Of a stretch of DNA of 64,000 bases, positions 35,134-44,733 are shown piece after piece. Source of the DNA: Streptomyces humicola. Lineage in GTDB: Bacteria; Actinomycetota; Actinomycetes; Streptomycetales; Streptomycetaceae. The notes beneath the pieces are model-generated. The model was not told where the DNA came from. It saw nothing but the letters and a program-made list of their open reading frames with translations, and did no database searches. The position numbers and the translations under genes are program-made. Position 1 is the first letter of the stretch. Each line of letters starts with the position of its first letter. The DNA is taken from NCBI RefSeq assembly GCF_024436035.1, contig NZ_JANFNG010000014.1, positions 62,001 through 126,000 on the forward strand, given 5' to 3'.

Positions 35134-36309
35134 TTACTTCGCAGCAGCCAGCTCGGCGGCCCGCTCGGCCGCGCCGTCCATGGTGTCCACCTGCTCGACG
35201 AGCGGGTGGTTCGCGTCGGTGAGGATCTTGCGACCCAGCTCCGCGTTGTTGCCGTCGAGCCGCACGACCAGCGGCTTGGTGACGTCCTCGCCCTTGGACT
35301 TGAGCAGCTCCAGGGCCTGCACGATGCCGTTGGCGACCGCGTCGCACGCGGTGATGCCGCCGAAGACGTTGACGAAGACGGCCCGGACGTCCGGGTCGCC
35401 CAGGATGATCTCCAGGCCGTTCGCCATGACCTCGGCGGAGGCGCCGCCGCCGATGTCCAGGAAGTTGGCCGGCTTGACGTTGCCGTGCTTCTCGCCGGCG
35501 TAGGCCACGACGTCCAGGGTGGACATGACCAGGCCGGCGCCGTTGCCGATGATGCCGACCTCGCCGTCGAGCTTGACGTAGTTCAGGCCCTTGGCCTTGG
35601 CCGCAGCCTCCAGCGGGTTGGCGGCGGCCTTGTCCTCGAGCGCGTCGTGCTCCGGCTGGCGGAACGCGGCATTGGCGTCGAGCGAGACCTTGCCGTCGAT
35701 CGCGAGGACCTTGCCCTCGGGGGTCTTGGCGAGCGGGTTGACCTCGACGAGCAGGGCGTCTTCCTTGATGAAGACGGTCCACAGGCTCTTGAGGATCTCG
35801 ACGAGCTGGTCGTGCAGCTCGGCCGGGAACTTGGCGGCCTCGACGATCTCGCGTGCCTTGGCGTCGGTGACGCCCTCGTTGGCGTCGACCGGGACCTTGG
35901 CGAGGGCCTCGGGCTTGGTCGCCGCGACCTCCTCGATCTCCATGCCGCCCTCGACGGAGGCCATGGCGAGGAAGGTGCGGTTGGCGCGGTCGAGGAGGAA
36001 GGAGACGTAGTACTCCTCGGCGATGTCCGCCGTCTGGGCGAGCATCACCTTGTGGACCGTGTGGCCCTTGATCTCCATGCCCAGGATGGCGGTGGCCTTC
36101 TCGACGGCGTCGTCGGGGCTGTCGGCGAGCTTCACGCCGCCAGCCTTGCCACGTCCGCCGGTCTTGACCTGGGCCTTGACGACGACCCGGCCGCCGAGAC
36201 GCTCGGTCACCTCGCGCGCGGCCTCGGGGGTGTCGATGACTTCACCGCTAAGCACCGGTACACCGTGCTTGGCGAAGAGATCCCTCGCTTGGTACTCGAA
36301 CAGGTCCAC
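35134..36309 (-). CDS. sucC: Succinyl-CoA synthetase beta subunit
   Basis: This 391-residue ATP-grasp beta subunit pairs with SucD. Motifs are [20 protein letters not shown] at the start, [40 protein letters not shown], and [21 protein letters not shown] take GTG 36309 with aaggga upstream; the open frame continues upstream but is not protein-like. Confidence 0.97.
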   Translation of the reverse strand: MDLFEYQARDLFAKHGVPVLSGEVIDTPEAAREVTERLGGRVVVKAQVKTGGRGKAGGVKLADSPDDAVEKATAILGMEIKGHTVHKVMLAQTADIAEEYYVSFLLDRANRTFLAMASVEGGMEIEEVAATKPEALAKVPVDANEGVTDAKAREIVEAAKFPAELHDQLVEILKSLWTVFIKEDALLVEVNPLAKTPEGKVLAIDGKVSLDANAAFRQPEHDALEDKAAANPLEAAAKAKGLNYVKLDGEVGIIGNGAGLVMSTLDVVAYAGEKHGNVKPANFLDIGGGASAEVMANGLEIILGDPDVRAVFVNVFGGITACDAVANGIVQALELLKSKGEDVTKPLVVRLDGNNAELGRKILTDANHPLVEQVDTMDGAAERAAELAAAK

Positions 36310-36546
36310 GCGCGTCCGTCCCTTTGCTTCTTTTGGAGGGGTTGTTGTCTGCGTGGGCGTGCCGTGACGTGATGGGCGACGGCGTGAGGACGCGATCCTG
36401 CGATCCTGCGGGGGCGCACACGTCCGCCTAGTACGCGGCATGTCCGCATCGCAGGTTATCCCTGCCCACCGCAAGGATCTAAATTCCAGATCACACCACG
36501 GCGGTGAGAACGGTCACAGAGGCGGCTGACAGCACTGCATCACGGC

Positions 36547-36960
<414 letters not shown>

Positions 36961-37293
36961 CACTGCCTCCATGCCTTGCCATGTCATGCGATGCCATCGG
37001 GCTCAAGCGTGAACGAACGTTATCTCCAGCATCCCCTACTCGGCAGTTTCACGGCGTAGAGGGAGGGGGAAATCACATGTGGGACACACATTCGCGACGC
37101 GTTCGACCCGTATACCCCTCCCGTTTTCCCGCGGCGACGGTACGGGCGGCAGGCGGACCGGTCGTGGATAGGTGGATAAGAAGAGTGCCGCCAGGGAGAG
37201 CCGCCGGCACGGCCAGACGTCGCTTCTGACCGGCCGCCCAGCAGGGCACGCGGGGGACAGGGCCGTCTCCTGCGTGCCGCAAGGAGGTGGGCC
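36961..37293. other. 333-bp divergent intergenic region
   Basis: It lies between the B12-binding gene and the lipase gene. I see no supported coding sequence. It contains a relatively AT-rich patch at 37010-37090 and ends with the gcaaggaggtg Shine-Dalgarno of the lipase gene. No clear hairpin or repeat was noticed. Confidence 0.5.
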
Positions 37294-38169
37294 ATGGGTG
37301 CCCTGTCCTTCACCAGCACCGCCGTCACCAGCGCACTGCGCGGGCTGCAGCACACCACCGACCTGATCCGCGCCACCAGCCTTGAAGTGACGATCCTGGC
37401 CGGGCACCTTCTGCTCTACCCGACCGGTGTCCTGCAAGAGCGGCTGGGCGAGGAATACGCCAAAAGGGTGATGCCGCAGCAGCAGGACGGCTCACCTCAG
37501 TCCTCGCCCACCAGCCGCCGCGTCCACGCGGCGGCCGACGGCATCCACCCGCCCGTTCTGCTGCTGCACGGCTTCGTCGACAACCGGTCGGTGTTCGCGG
37601 TGCTGCGGCGCAGCCTGCGGCGCAGCGGCTGGGAGCACGTCCAGGCCATCAACTACTCGCCGTTGACGAGCGACATCCGCCGGGCGGCGGAGATGCTGGG
37701 GCGCCATGTGGAGCAGGTTTGCGAGCAGAGCGGCCATCGGCGGCTCGACATCGTCGGGCACAGCCTCGGCGGTCTGATCGCGCGCTACTACGTGCAGCGC
37801 CTCGGCGGGGACGCGCGGGTGCGCACCGTCGTCACTCTCGCCGCACCGCATTCCGGTACGCGGGCGGTGCCGCTGGCGAGCACTCACCCCATCGTCCGGC
37901 AAATGCGTCCGAATTCCGAACTGATAGCCGAGCTCGCACTGCCCGCGCCGGGCTGCTCGACGCGGTTCGTCGCTTTCTGGAGCGGCGTGGACCAATTGAT
38001 GGTGCCAGTGGAATCGGCCCGGCTCGAACACTCGGATCTGATCTCGCAGAACATCGAGGTGCGCGGGATCGGACATCTGGCCATGCCGGTCAACGGGGCG
38101 GTGGCTACCGCGGTACGCCAGGCGCTGCAGGGCGGCGCACCGGCCGCGAGCACGGTGGACGCGGCATAG
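37294..38169 (+). CDS. Alpha/beta-hydrolase lipase/esterase
   Basis: This 291-residue EstA/LipA-type hydrolase has PPVLLLHGFVDNRSVFAVLR (oxyanion-hole HG), the nucleophile elbow DIVGHSLGGLIARYYVQRLG, VVTLAAPHSGT, and a late GIGHLAMPVNG containing the candidate catalytic His. The Asp is likely in WSGVDQLMVPVES. There is no obvious signal peptide; a hydrophobic stretch at residues 28-45 could tether it. A ggaggtg Shine-Dalgarno precedes ATG 37294. Confidence 0.88.
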   Translation: MGALSFTSTAVTSALRGLQHTTDLIRATSLEVTILAGHLLLYPTGVLQERLGEEYAKRVMPQQQDGSPQSSPTSRRVHAAADGIHPPVLLLHGFVDNRSVFAVLRRSLRRSGWEHVQAINYSPLTSDIRRAAEMLGRHVEQVCEQSGHRRLDIVGHSLGGLIARYYVQRLGGDARVRTVVTLAAPHSGTRAVPLASTHPIVRQMRPNSELIAELALPAPGCSTRFVAFWSGVDQLMVPVESARLEHSDLISQNIEVRGIGHLAMPVNGAVATAVRQALQGGAPAASTVDAA

Positions 38170-38170
38170 C

Positions 38171-38257
38171 TCCTGCGTTCTCCAGTCCTGCGTTCTCCAG
38201 TCCTGCGTTCGTCAGGCCTGCGTTCGTCAGGCCTGCGTTCGTCAGGCCTGCGTTCGG
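38171..38257. repeat. Six-copy 15-bp tandem repeat
   Basis: Units of tcctgcgttctccag (twice), tcctgcgttcgtcag, gcctgcgttcgtcag (twice) and a 12-bp partial unit run without gaps from 38171 to 38257, just after the lipase stop. Step-wise variation along the array suggests successive duplications. It does not fold into a strong hairpin. Confidence 0.92.
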
Positions 38258-38361
38258 CGACGCTCGCACACCTACCCGAAAGAGCGCGACAATTGTCGCC
38301 GCGCATTGGCCGTGGATAAGGTCGCCATTCGTTCTCTGCGAAAGAGGAACTGGAGAAACTG

Positions 38362-39123
38362 GTGGTGGACCGACGCCGTCGACGCCGATATCCGGCGACT
38401 CGCGCCGCGATGCTGACCGTCGCCGCGCCGTCCGTCGCCGTCATGGGGGTCGCAGCGGCGGCGGCGAGCAGCGTCGCCGCCGGACACAGCCCGGCCGGCA
38501 TCCGTCTCACGGACGGCCTCCTGAGACGGACACCGGACGAAGGAGGCGCGACGGCGTCCCCGATCCCGGCGCCCCGGGCCGGGCAGGAACTCGCCCGCGC
38601 CGAACGGCGCGCCGCCGATGCCGCCGCGCGCGCGAGCCACGAGCGGATCAGCCTGGAGCTGAAGCAGCGTCAGGCTGAGGAGGCCAGGCGCAGGGCGGTG
38701 GCAGCCGCGCGCCGCGAGACACTGCGCGCCAAGTTCGTCCTGCCGGTGGCGCAACGCGGCCTGAGCGCCTACTTCGGCCAGTCCGGCATCAACTGGATGT
38801 CCATCCATACCGGGATCGACTTCCCCGTCAGCCAGGGCACCCCCGTACGGGCGACGACCGACGGCACCGTCCGCACGCTGTGGAATCCGTGGTACGGCAA
38901 CATGGCGATCGTCACCGCGCCCGACGGCACCCAGACCCTGTACTGCCATCTGAGCGGCACCAGGGTCCGCTCCGGCTCGGTCAGGGCCGGAACCGTCATC
39001 GCCTACTCGGGCAACACCGGCAACACCACAGGGCCGCACCTGCACTTCGAGGTACGGCCCGGCGGCGGCCAGCCGATCGACCCGCTGCCCTGGCTGCTCA
39101 GCCACGGTCTCGACCCGCGCTGA
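38362..39123 (+). CDS. M23-family peptidoglycan endopeptidase
   Basis: This 253-residue protein has a basic start and a hydrophobic segment (AAMLTVAAPSVAVMGVAAAA) acting as signal or anchor. An Ala/Arg/Glu-rich coiled coil follows (residues ~70-120), then a LytM/M23 domain. Zinc ligands are visible in HTGIDF (His149, Asp153) and in HLHFEV (His228), with YCHLSG nearby. It probably cleaves peptide cross-links in the cell wall. It is convergent with pcrA. Confidence 0.9.
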   Translation: MVDRRRRRRYPATRAAMLTVAAPSVAVMGVAAAAASSVAAGHSPAGIRLTDGLLRRTPDEGGATASPIPAPRAGQELARAERRAADAAARASHERISLELKQRQAEEARRRAVAAARRETLRAKFVLPVAQRGLSAYFGQSGINWMSIHTGIDFPVSQGTPVRATTDGTVRTLWNPWYGNMAIVTAPDGTQTLYCHLSGTRVRSGSVRAGTVIAYSGNTGNTTGPHLHFEVRPGGGQPIDPLPWLLSHGLDPR

Positions 39124-39141
39124 GGCCGAGTCAGCGCCTGC

Positions 39142-41559
39142 TCACAGCTTTTCGACGGGTGCGTAACGCAACAGCAGCCGCTTCGGCTTCTCGTCGCCGA
39201 AGTCGATCGTCGCCTCCGCGTTGTCCCCGCTGCCCTTGACCGCGACGACCGTGCCGAGGCCGAACGAGTCGTGAGTGACCCTGTCCCCGACGGCGAGCGC
39301 GACCACCTCACGCTCCGTCGCCCTCCTCGCGGCGAACCCGGACGGCCCGGCGGGCCCCTTCCTGCCCACCGCCGTGACTGCCGAGGCAGCAGAGGCCGAT
39401 GCCGACGGGCTGGTCCCGCCCGTGCGCCTCCAGTCGATGAGCTTGTCGGGGATCTCCTCCAGGAAACGCGACGGCGGGTTGTACGACGGCTGGCCCCAGG
39501 CGCTGCGCATCGTCGAGCGCGTCACGTACAGCCGTTCCCGCGCCCGCGTGATGCCCACATACGCAAGCCGCCGCTCCTCCTCCAGCTCCTTGGTCTGGCC
39601 GAGGGAGCGCATGTGCGGGAAGACGCCGTCCTCCAGACCGGTGAGGAACACCACCGGGAATTCCAGGCCCTTGGCGGTGTGCAGCGTCATCAGCGTGATG
39701 ACACCGCCGCTCTCCCCCTCCTCGTCCTCGTCAGGGATCTGGTCGGAATCGGCGACGAGGGCGACGCCCTCCAGGAAGTCGGCGAGGGAGCCCTCCGGAT
39801 GCTCCTGCTCGAATTCCAGGGCGACCGCGGCGAGTTCCTGCAGGTTCTCGATCCTGGTCTCGTCCTGCGGGTCGTGGGACGCCTGCAACTCGGCTAGATA
39901 ACCGGTCCGTTCGAGCACCGCTTCCAGGACGGTCGCGGGTCCCGCGCCCGACTCGACGACCGTACGCAGCTCCTCCAGCAGCTCGTTGAAGCGGCGCACC
40001 GCGTTGACCGAACGGGCCGCCATGCCGTACGCCTCGTCGACGCGGCGCAGCGCCTGCGGAAAGGTGATCTTCTCGCGCAGGGCGAGCGCCTCGATCATCG
40101 CCTCGGCGCGCTCGCCGATGCCGCGCTTGGGCACGTTGAGGATGCGGCGCAGCGGCACGCTGTCCTCGGGGTTGGCCAGTATCCGCAGGTAGGCGAGGAC
40201 GTCGCGGACCTCCTTGCGCTCGTAGAAGCGCACGCCGCCGACGACCTTGTAGGGCAGGCCGACGCGGATGAAGATCTCTTCGAAGACACGGGACTGGGCG
40301 TTGGTGCGGTAGAAGACGGCGACGTCCGAAGGCTTGGCCTCGCCCGCGTCGGTGAGCCGGTCGATCTCCTCGGCGACGAACTGCGCCTCGTCGTGTTCGG
40401 TGTCAGCGACATAGCCGGTGATCACCGAGCCGGCGCCCGCCTCGGTCCACAGGTTCTTCGGTCGCCGGCTGGTGTTGCGTTCGATGACGGCGTTGGCGGC
40501 GGAGAGGATGTTCTGCGTGGAGCGGTAGTTCTGCTCGAGCAGGATCGTGGTGGCGTCCGGGTAATCCTCTTCGAACTGGAGGATGTTGCGGATGGTCGCG
40601 CCGCGAAAGGCGTAGATCGACTGGTCGGCGTCGCCGACGACGCACAGCTCCGCCGCCTCGTCGCCGGTGCCCACCAGCTCCCGTACCAGGGTGTACTGGG
40701 CGTGGTTGGTGTCCTGGTACTCGTCGACGAGGACGTGGCGGAAGCGGCGGCGGTAGTGCTCGGCGACGTCGGGGAACGCCTGGAGCAGGTTGACCGTCGT
40801 CATGATCAGGTCGTCGAAGTCGAGGGCGTTGGCCTCGCGCAGCCGGGCCTGGTAGAGGGCGTAGGCCTCGGCGAGCTTCTTCTCGAAGACGTTCTCGGCC
40901 TGGGCGGCGAAGGTCTCCTCGTCGATCAGCTCGTTCTTGAGGCCCGAGACCTTGGCGCTGAAGGACTTCGGCGGGAACTGCTTGGGGTCCAGGTCCAAGT
41001 CGCGGCAGACCAGGGCCATCAGCCGTTTGGAGTCGGCGGCGTCGTAGATCGAGAAGCTGGAGGTGAAGCCGAGCTTCTTGCTCTCCCGGCGCAGGATCCG
41101 CACGCACGCGCTGTGGAAGGTCATCACCCACATCGCGGCGGAGCGCGCGCCGACGAGCTGTTCGACGCGCTCCTTCATCTCGCCCGCGGCCTTGTTGGTG
41201 AAGGTGATGGCGAGGATCTGGCCGGGGTGGACGCGGCGGGCGCCGAGCAGGTGGGCGATGCGATGGGTGAGCACGCGGGTCTTGCCCGAGCCTGCGCCGG
41301 CGACGATGAGCAGTGGCGTGCCCGAGTGCACGACGGCGGCGCGCTGCTGCTCGTTCAGCCCTTCGAGCAGCTGCGCGGGGTCGACGGCGGGGCGCGCGGC
41401 GCCGTCACGGTAGTACGGGTCACGGCGCGCGGGCGCGCCGAACCGGCCCTCGAAGAGGTCGTCGGGCATGTGCCCCGCCGGGTGTTCGTCGGGCGGCGGA
41501 GGCTCCTCGCCGGGCGGTTCGAGGTCGGCCAGGAAGCTGTCGTCGAAGAGGCTGCTCAT
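39142..41559 (-). CDS. pcrA: ATP-dependent DNA helicase, UvrD/PcrA family
   Basis: This 805-residue superfamily 1A 3'-5' helicase acts in repair and replication restart. Motif I GAGSGKTRVLTHRIAHLL begins near residue 88; Ia LAITFTNKAAGEMKERV, II LVDEYQDTNHAQY, III GDADQSIYAFRGATIRNI, IV LEQNYRSTQNIL, V LMTLHTAKGLEFPVVFLTGL and VI VGITRARERLY are all intact. The C-terminal Tudor-like domain (VGDRVTHDSFGLGTVVAVKG) matches PcrA, which contacts RNA polymerase. It begins with an acidic Pro-rich extension. Confidence 0.97.
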   Translation of the reverse strand: MSSLFDDSFLADLEPPGEEPPPPDEHPAGHMPDDLFEGRFGAPARRDPYYRDGAARPAVDPAQLLEGLNEQQRAAVVHSGTPLLIVAGAGSGKTRVLTHRIAHLLGARRVHPGQILAITFTNKAAGEMKERVEQLVGARSAAMWVMTFHSACVRILRRESKKLGFTSSFSIYDAADSKRLMALVCRDLDLDPKQFPPKSFSAKVSGLKNELIDEETFAAQAENVFEKKLAEAYALYQARLREANALDFDDLIMTTVNLLQAFPDVAEHYRRRFRHVLVDEYQDTNHAQYTLVRELVGTGDEAAELCVVGDADQSIYAFRGATIRNILQFEEDYPDATTILLEQNYRSTQNILSAANAVIERNTSRRPKNLWTEAGAGSVITGYVADTEHDEAQFVAEEIDRLTDAGEAKPSDVAVFYRTNAQSRVFEEIFIRVGLPYKVVGGVRFYERKEVRDVLAYLRILANPEDSVPLRRILNVPKRGIGERAEAMIEALALREKITFPQALRRVDEAYGMAARSVNAVRRFNELLEELRTVVESGAGPATVLEAVLERTGYLAELQASHDPQDETRIENLQELAAVALEFEQEHPEGSLADFLEGVALVADSDQIPDEDEEGESGGVITLMTLHTAKGLEFPVVFLTGLEDGVFPHMRSLGQTKELEEERRLAYVGITRARERLYVTRSTMRSAWGQPSYNPPSRFLEEIPDKLIDWRRTGGTSPSASASAASAVTAVGRKGPAGPSGFAARRATEREVVALAVGDRVTHDSFGLGTVVAVKGSGDNAEATIDFGDEKPKRLLLRYAPVEKL

Positions 41560-41769
41560 CGTCGTACGAGTCTAGGCCGCCGGACCGACAGCTCGCGGGG
41601 GTCGCCGGAAGACGGCGCCCGACGAGCAGCCGTAGCGGCCGGCGTGAAGATAACAAAGCGGTTTCGGACATATCACGCACCAGGCTTCACACGAGCCACA
41701 CACGTTCGCTAGCGTGCTCGACCAGGCGCCCGTCCCCCAGTTCGGCGACCAGGGCCGAAACGGACGCCT
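41560..41769. other. Divergent promoter region between pcrA and the riboswitch
   Basis: This 210-bp stretch should hold the pcrA promoter (minus) and the promoter for the riboswitch transcript (plus). A comparatively AT-rich patch around 41647-41680 (gataacaaagcgg and catatcacg) is the likeliest promoter zone. No gene is supported. Confidence 0.4.
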
Positions 41770-41910
41770 CCGCCTAATCCGGCCTGGCCGGAGCCGGGGA
41801 CCCACCAACCTTTGGGGTGAATCGGTCCGAACGGGCGTCCGCACGGACGTCCGTCGCGACTGGAGGGCAGCCTTCCGAAGCCCTAACCCGACAGCTAACC
41901 CGGTAGGCGG
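41770..41910 (+). ncRNA. ydaO-yuaA type cyclic-di-AMP riboswitch
   Basis: The leader of the NlpC/P60 gene contains the conserved ydaO landmarks in order: cgcctaatccgg, gagccggggaccca, tttggggtgaatcgg, agggcagccttccgaagccc, then cccgacagctaacccggtag. P1 is formed by ccgcct (41770-41775) and aggcgg (41905-41910). Such riboswitches bind c-di-AMP and switch off expression of cell-wall hydrolases and osmolyte genes. In streptomycetes they precede rpf and NlpC/P60 genes. Here the aptamer ends just before the Shine-Dalgarno of the hydrolase. Confidence 0.93.
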
Positions 41911-41916
41911 TCCACG

Positions 41917-41930
41917 GAAGGAGCGCCTTC
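41917..41930 (+). promoter_or_regulatory. Hairpin over the Shine-Dalgarno of the NlpC/P60 gene
   Basis: gaagg (41917-41921) can pair with ccttc (41926-41930) around the loop agcg, covering part of the ggaaggag Shine-Dalgarno immediately before ATG 41931. This could serve as the expression platform of the c-di-AMP riboswitch. The stem is short, so the regulatory role is inferred from position. Confidence 0.4.
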
Positions 41931-43016
41931 ATGGCGTCGCATCGCAAGCCGCGCACTCGCACCCTGTCGCCGTCGGGCCCGCGCGCCGTCGTGGGAGTCA
42001 CCTCCGCCGCACTCGCCACGATGACCCTGCTGAGCGAGCACGCCTCCGCCGCGACGACAGCGCAGCAGCCGTCCATCCAGGAGGTGCAGAGCCAGGTCGA
42101 CTCGCTCAACCAGCAGGCCGAGGAGGCCACCCAGAAGTACGACCAGGCACAGGAGCAGACCGCCGCGGCGCGGCAGAAGGCCGACGCCCTCCTCACCCAG
42201 GTCGCGCAGAACGCTGAGCGGCTCAACCAGTCCCGGCGCGTGCTGGGCCAGTTCGCGGCCGAGCAGTACCGCACCGGCGGCCTCGACCAGACGGCCGCCG
42301 TCTTCCTCGCCTCCGACCCTCAGCAGTACTTCGAGCAGCAGCACATCCTGGGCAGGATGACGGCCCAGCAGCAGCAGGTGCTCACCACCTTCGAGCAGCA
42401 GCAGGCCGCCGCCGCCAAGCAGCGCACGCAGGCCGCCGACAGCCTGCAGCAGCTGAGCAGCGCGCAGCAACAGCTTGCCGCCGACAAGACCACCGTCCAG
42501 CAGAAGCTGACCCAGGCGCAGACCCTGCTCAACAGCCTCACCGCGCAGCAGAAGGCGCGGCTCGAAGCCCTCCGCAAGCAGCAGGAGGAGGAGGCGGCGC
42601 GCAAGGCCGCCCAGCTGGCCGCCGAGGCGCAGGCCAACGCCGCCAAGAACGCCGACAGCTCCTACACCGCCAAGGCCGCAAAAGCGATCGCGTTCGCCAA
42701 GGCCCAGCTCGGTAAGCCGTACGTGTGGGGCGCGACCGGGCCGGACTCCTTCGACTGCTCGGGCCTGACCCAGGCCGCCTGGGGCGCCGCCGGGGTGTCA
42801 CTGCCCCGCACGACGTGGGACCAGGTCGACGTCGGCACCCGGATACCGATATCGGACGTGCAACCGGGCGACCTGATCTTCTACAACAGCTCGATCGACC
42901 ACGTGGCGATGTACATAGGCAACGGACAGATCATCCAGGCCCCGCACACGGGGGCGGTCGTCGACATCCAGCCGATGACGGAGATGCCGATATACGGTGC
43001 GACCCGCCCCGCATGA
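41931..43016 (+). CDS. Secreted NlpC/P60 peptidoglycan hydrolase with coiled coil (riboswitch-controlled)
   Basis: This 361-residue RipA-like endopeptidase has a signal peptide (residues 1-41, ending ASA). A long Gln/Ala-rich coiled coil (45-235) is followed by a C-terminal NlpC/P60 domain, KPYVWGATGPDSFDCSGLTQ. Catalytic residues are Cys276 (DCSG), His324 (DHVAMYIG) and His339 (APHTG). It hydrolyses D-Glu-mDAP type bonds in peptidoglycan stem peptides. The coiled coil probably auto-inhibits or binds an FtsEX-like partner, by analogy with related proteins. Its leader is a c-di-AMP riboswitch; the paralog at 43590 has none. Confidence 0.95.
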   Translation: MASHRKPRTRTLSPSGPRAVVGVTSAALATMTLLSEHASAATTAQQPSIQEVQSQVDSLNQQAEEATQKYDQAQEQTAAARQKADALLTQVAQNAERLNQSRRVLGQFAAEQYRTGGLDQTAAVFLASDPQQYFEQQHILGRMTAQQQQVLTTFEQQQAAAAKQRTQAADSLQQLSSAQQQLAADKTTVQQKLTQAQTLLNSLTAQQKARLEALRKQQEEEAARKAAQLAAEAQANAAKNADSSYTAKAAKAIAFAKAQLGKPYVWGATGPDSFDCSGLTQAAWGAAGVSLPRTTWDQVDVGTRIPISDVQPGDLIFYNSSIDHVAMYIGNGQIIQAPHTGAVVDIQPMTEMPIYGATRPA

Positions 43017-43031
43017 CTCATCCCCCCGGCC

Positions 43032-43385
43032 TCACGTCCACAGCACGGCGATGAAGATGTTGGCGGCGGTGAGCCCGCCGATGGCGGCGACGACGCCCGT
43101 CTCCACCGTCTCCTCGTCGCGCTTGACGTAGGCGAGACCGAGGATCACCACGAGGATCGCGGCCTTGATGCCGATCTTGATGGTGCTCAGCTGGTGGTGG
43201 CCGGCCTGGTTGAGGCCGACCAGCACCAGACCGGTGGCGAGCATCGTCCAGGCGCCGTGCAGCATCGCCGGCACGATCCGCGCCTCACCGTTGCGCATGG
43301 CCGTCATCTGGGTGAGGAACCCGCCGAGGAGTGCGGCGATGCCGATGATGTGCAGGCCGACGAAGAAGTTGATGAGCACGTCCAT
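43032..43385 (-). CDS. Small four-helix integral membrane protein
   Basis: This 117-residue protein has four hydrophobic helices: VLINFFVGLHIIGIAALLGG, AMLHGAWTMLATGLVLVGLN, GIKAAILVVILGLAYVKR and GVVAAIGGLTAANIFIAVLW. No family name is recognised with confidence. It resembles small actinobacterial membrane proteins of unknown function. ATG 43385 is chosen; an upstream GTG/ATG extension is not protein-like. It is convergent with the first NlpC/P60 gene. Confidence 0.8.
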   Translation of the reverse strand: MDVLINFFVGLHIIGIAALLGGFLTQMTAMRNGEARIVPAMLHGAWTMLATGLVLVGLNQAGHHQLSTIKIGIKAAILVVILGLAYVKRDEETVETGVVAAIGGLTAANIFIAVLWT

Positions 43386-43589
43386 GGGCGCGAGCCTAAT
43401 CAGCCCATAGCACGGTTCATCACTCGGGTGGGCCTTCACCGCCTATGCACGCATACGCAACGATCACGTACGGTCACTGGACGATCGCTTACGGGCAATC
43501 CCGCTCGATGCCCCGCGCCGCGGTGACGCGCGGGTCTACCGTCCCTCACCAAAGCCGCCTCCGCGGCCCCGGGAGGGAGCAGTCGCCCC

Positions 43590-44654
43590 GTGGCACCCAT
43601 GCGAAAACCGCGAGAACCGCGAGAACAGCGGGAACAAGGCAAGCACCGAAAACCCAAGGAACCGCGGCCCCACTTCCGTACCGCCGCCACCCTCGCGATG
43701 GCGGGCACGGCGACGGCCACCGTCTTCGCCGAATCCGGCCACGCCGCGGCCCGCCCCACCCCCGAGCAGGTCAGAAGCGAGGTCGCCGACCTCTACCGCC
43801 AGGCGGAACAGGCCACGCAGCAGTACGACGGCGTCACCGCCGACGCCGCACACGCCCGCATCGAGCTCGCCGCGCTCCAGGACGAACTCGCCCGCCGCAC
43901 CGAGGCGTTGAACCACAGCCGCGACCGGCTCGGCACGCTCGCCGACGCCCAGTACCGCTCCGACGGCATCGACCCGGCGATGCAGCTCATCCTCTCCTCC
44001 GATCCCGCCCAGTACCTGGAGCGGGCCGGCCTGCTCAGCCGCGCCGACGCCACCGAGGCCGGCGAACTCACCGCCCTCGCCGAACAGCAGCGCGCCACCC
44101 AGCAGTTGCGGGAGGAGGCCGCGGCCGATCTGGCCGCGCTCTCCGCCGACCAACGTGCCCTGGCCGCCGACAAGAACGCGGTCGACAGCAGGCTCGCCGG
44201 CGCCCGTCACCTCCTCGACGAGCTCTCCCCCGGACAGGCGGCTGCCGTCGCCTCCGCCGGCAGCGTCGCCCACCCCCTCACCGTCGCCGACGTCCACGCT
44301 CCGGACGCCCGCGCCGCCCAAGCGGTCGCCTTCGCCTTCGCCCAGCTCGGCAAGCCGTACGTATGGGGCGCGACCGGCCCCGGCGCCTACGACTGCTCCG
44401 GCCTCGCCCAGGCCGCCTGGGCCGCCGCCGGCGTCTCCCTCCCCCGCACCACGTACAGCCAGATCAACGCCGGCACGCGCGTTCCCGAATCGCAGCTGGA
44501 GCCGGGCGACCTGGTCTTCTTCTATGCGGGCGTCAGCCACGTCGGCATCTACATCGGCGACGGCGAAATCATCCACGCCCCACACCCCGGCGCCCCCATC
44601 CGCATCGCGCCCCTGTCCGAAATGCCCTTCGCGGGCGCGACGCGGCCCGCATGA
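43590..44654 (+). CDS. Secreted NlpC/P60 peptidoglycan hydrolase with coiled coil (second copy)
   Basis: This 354-residue paralog of the gene at 41931 has a highly basic start (KPREPREQREQGKHRKPKEP), a hydrophobic signal segment, a coiled coil (residues 60-220) and an NlpC/P60 domain with KPYVWGATGPGAYDCSGLAQ. Catalytic residues are Cys269, His317 (SHVGIYIGDG) and His332 (APHPG). GTG 43590 follows gggaggga; ATG 43599 is an alternative. The 150-bp upstream region lacks the ydaO motifs, so regulation differs from the first copy. Confidence 0.94.
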   Translation: MAPMRKPREPREQREQGKHRKPKEPRPHFRTAATLAMAGTATATVFAESGHAAARPTPEQVRSEVADLYRQAEQATQQYDGVTADAAHARIELAALQDELARRTEALNHSRDRLGTLADAQYRSDGIDPAMQLILSSDPAQYLERAGLLSRADATEAGELTALAEQQRATQQLREEAAADLAALSADQRALAADKNAVDSRLAGARHLLDELSPGQAAAVASAGSVAHPLTVADVHAPDARAAQAVAFAFAQLGKPYVWGATGPGAYDCSGLAQAAWAAAGVSLPRTTYSQINAGTRVPESQLEPGDLVFFYAGVSHVGIYIGDGEIIHAPHPGAPIRIAPLSEMPFAGATRPA

Positions 44655-44733
44655 CCTGCGGCTCTTCGGGCCGGGCTCAGGATGAGGACACCACCGCGTT
44701 GCCCGCGCCTGCAAGGATCATGCCCGCAGCCCG

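Noticed and set aside
38171-38257. 15-bp repeat array considered as a CRISPR
   Set aside because: Units are contiguous with no spacers and too short.
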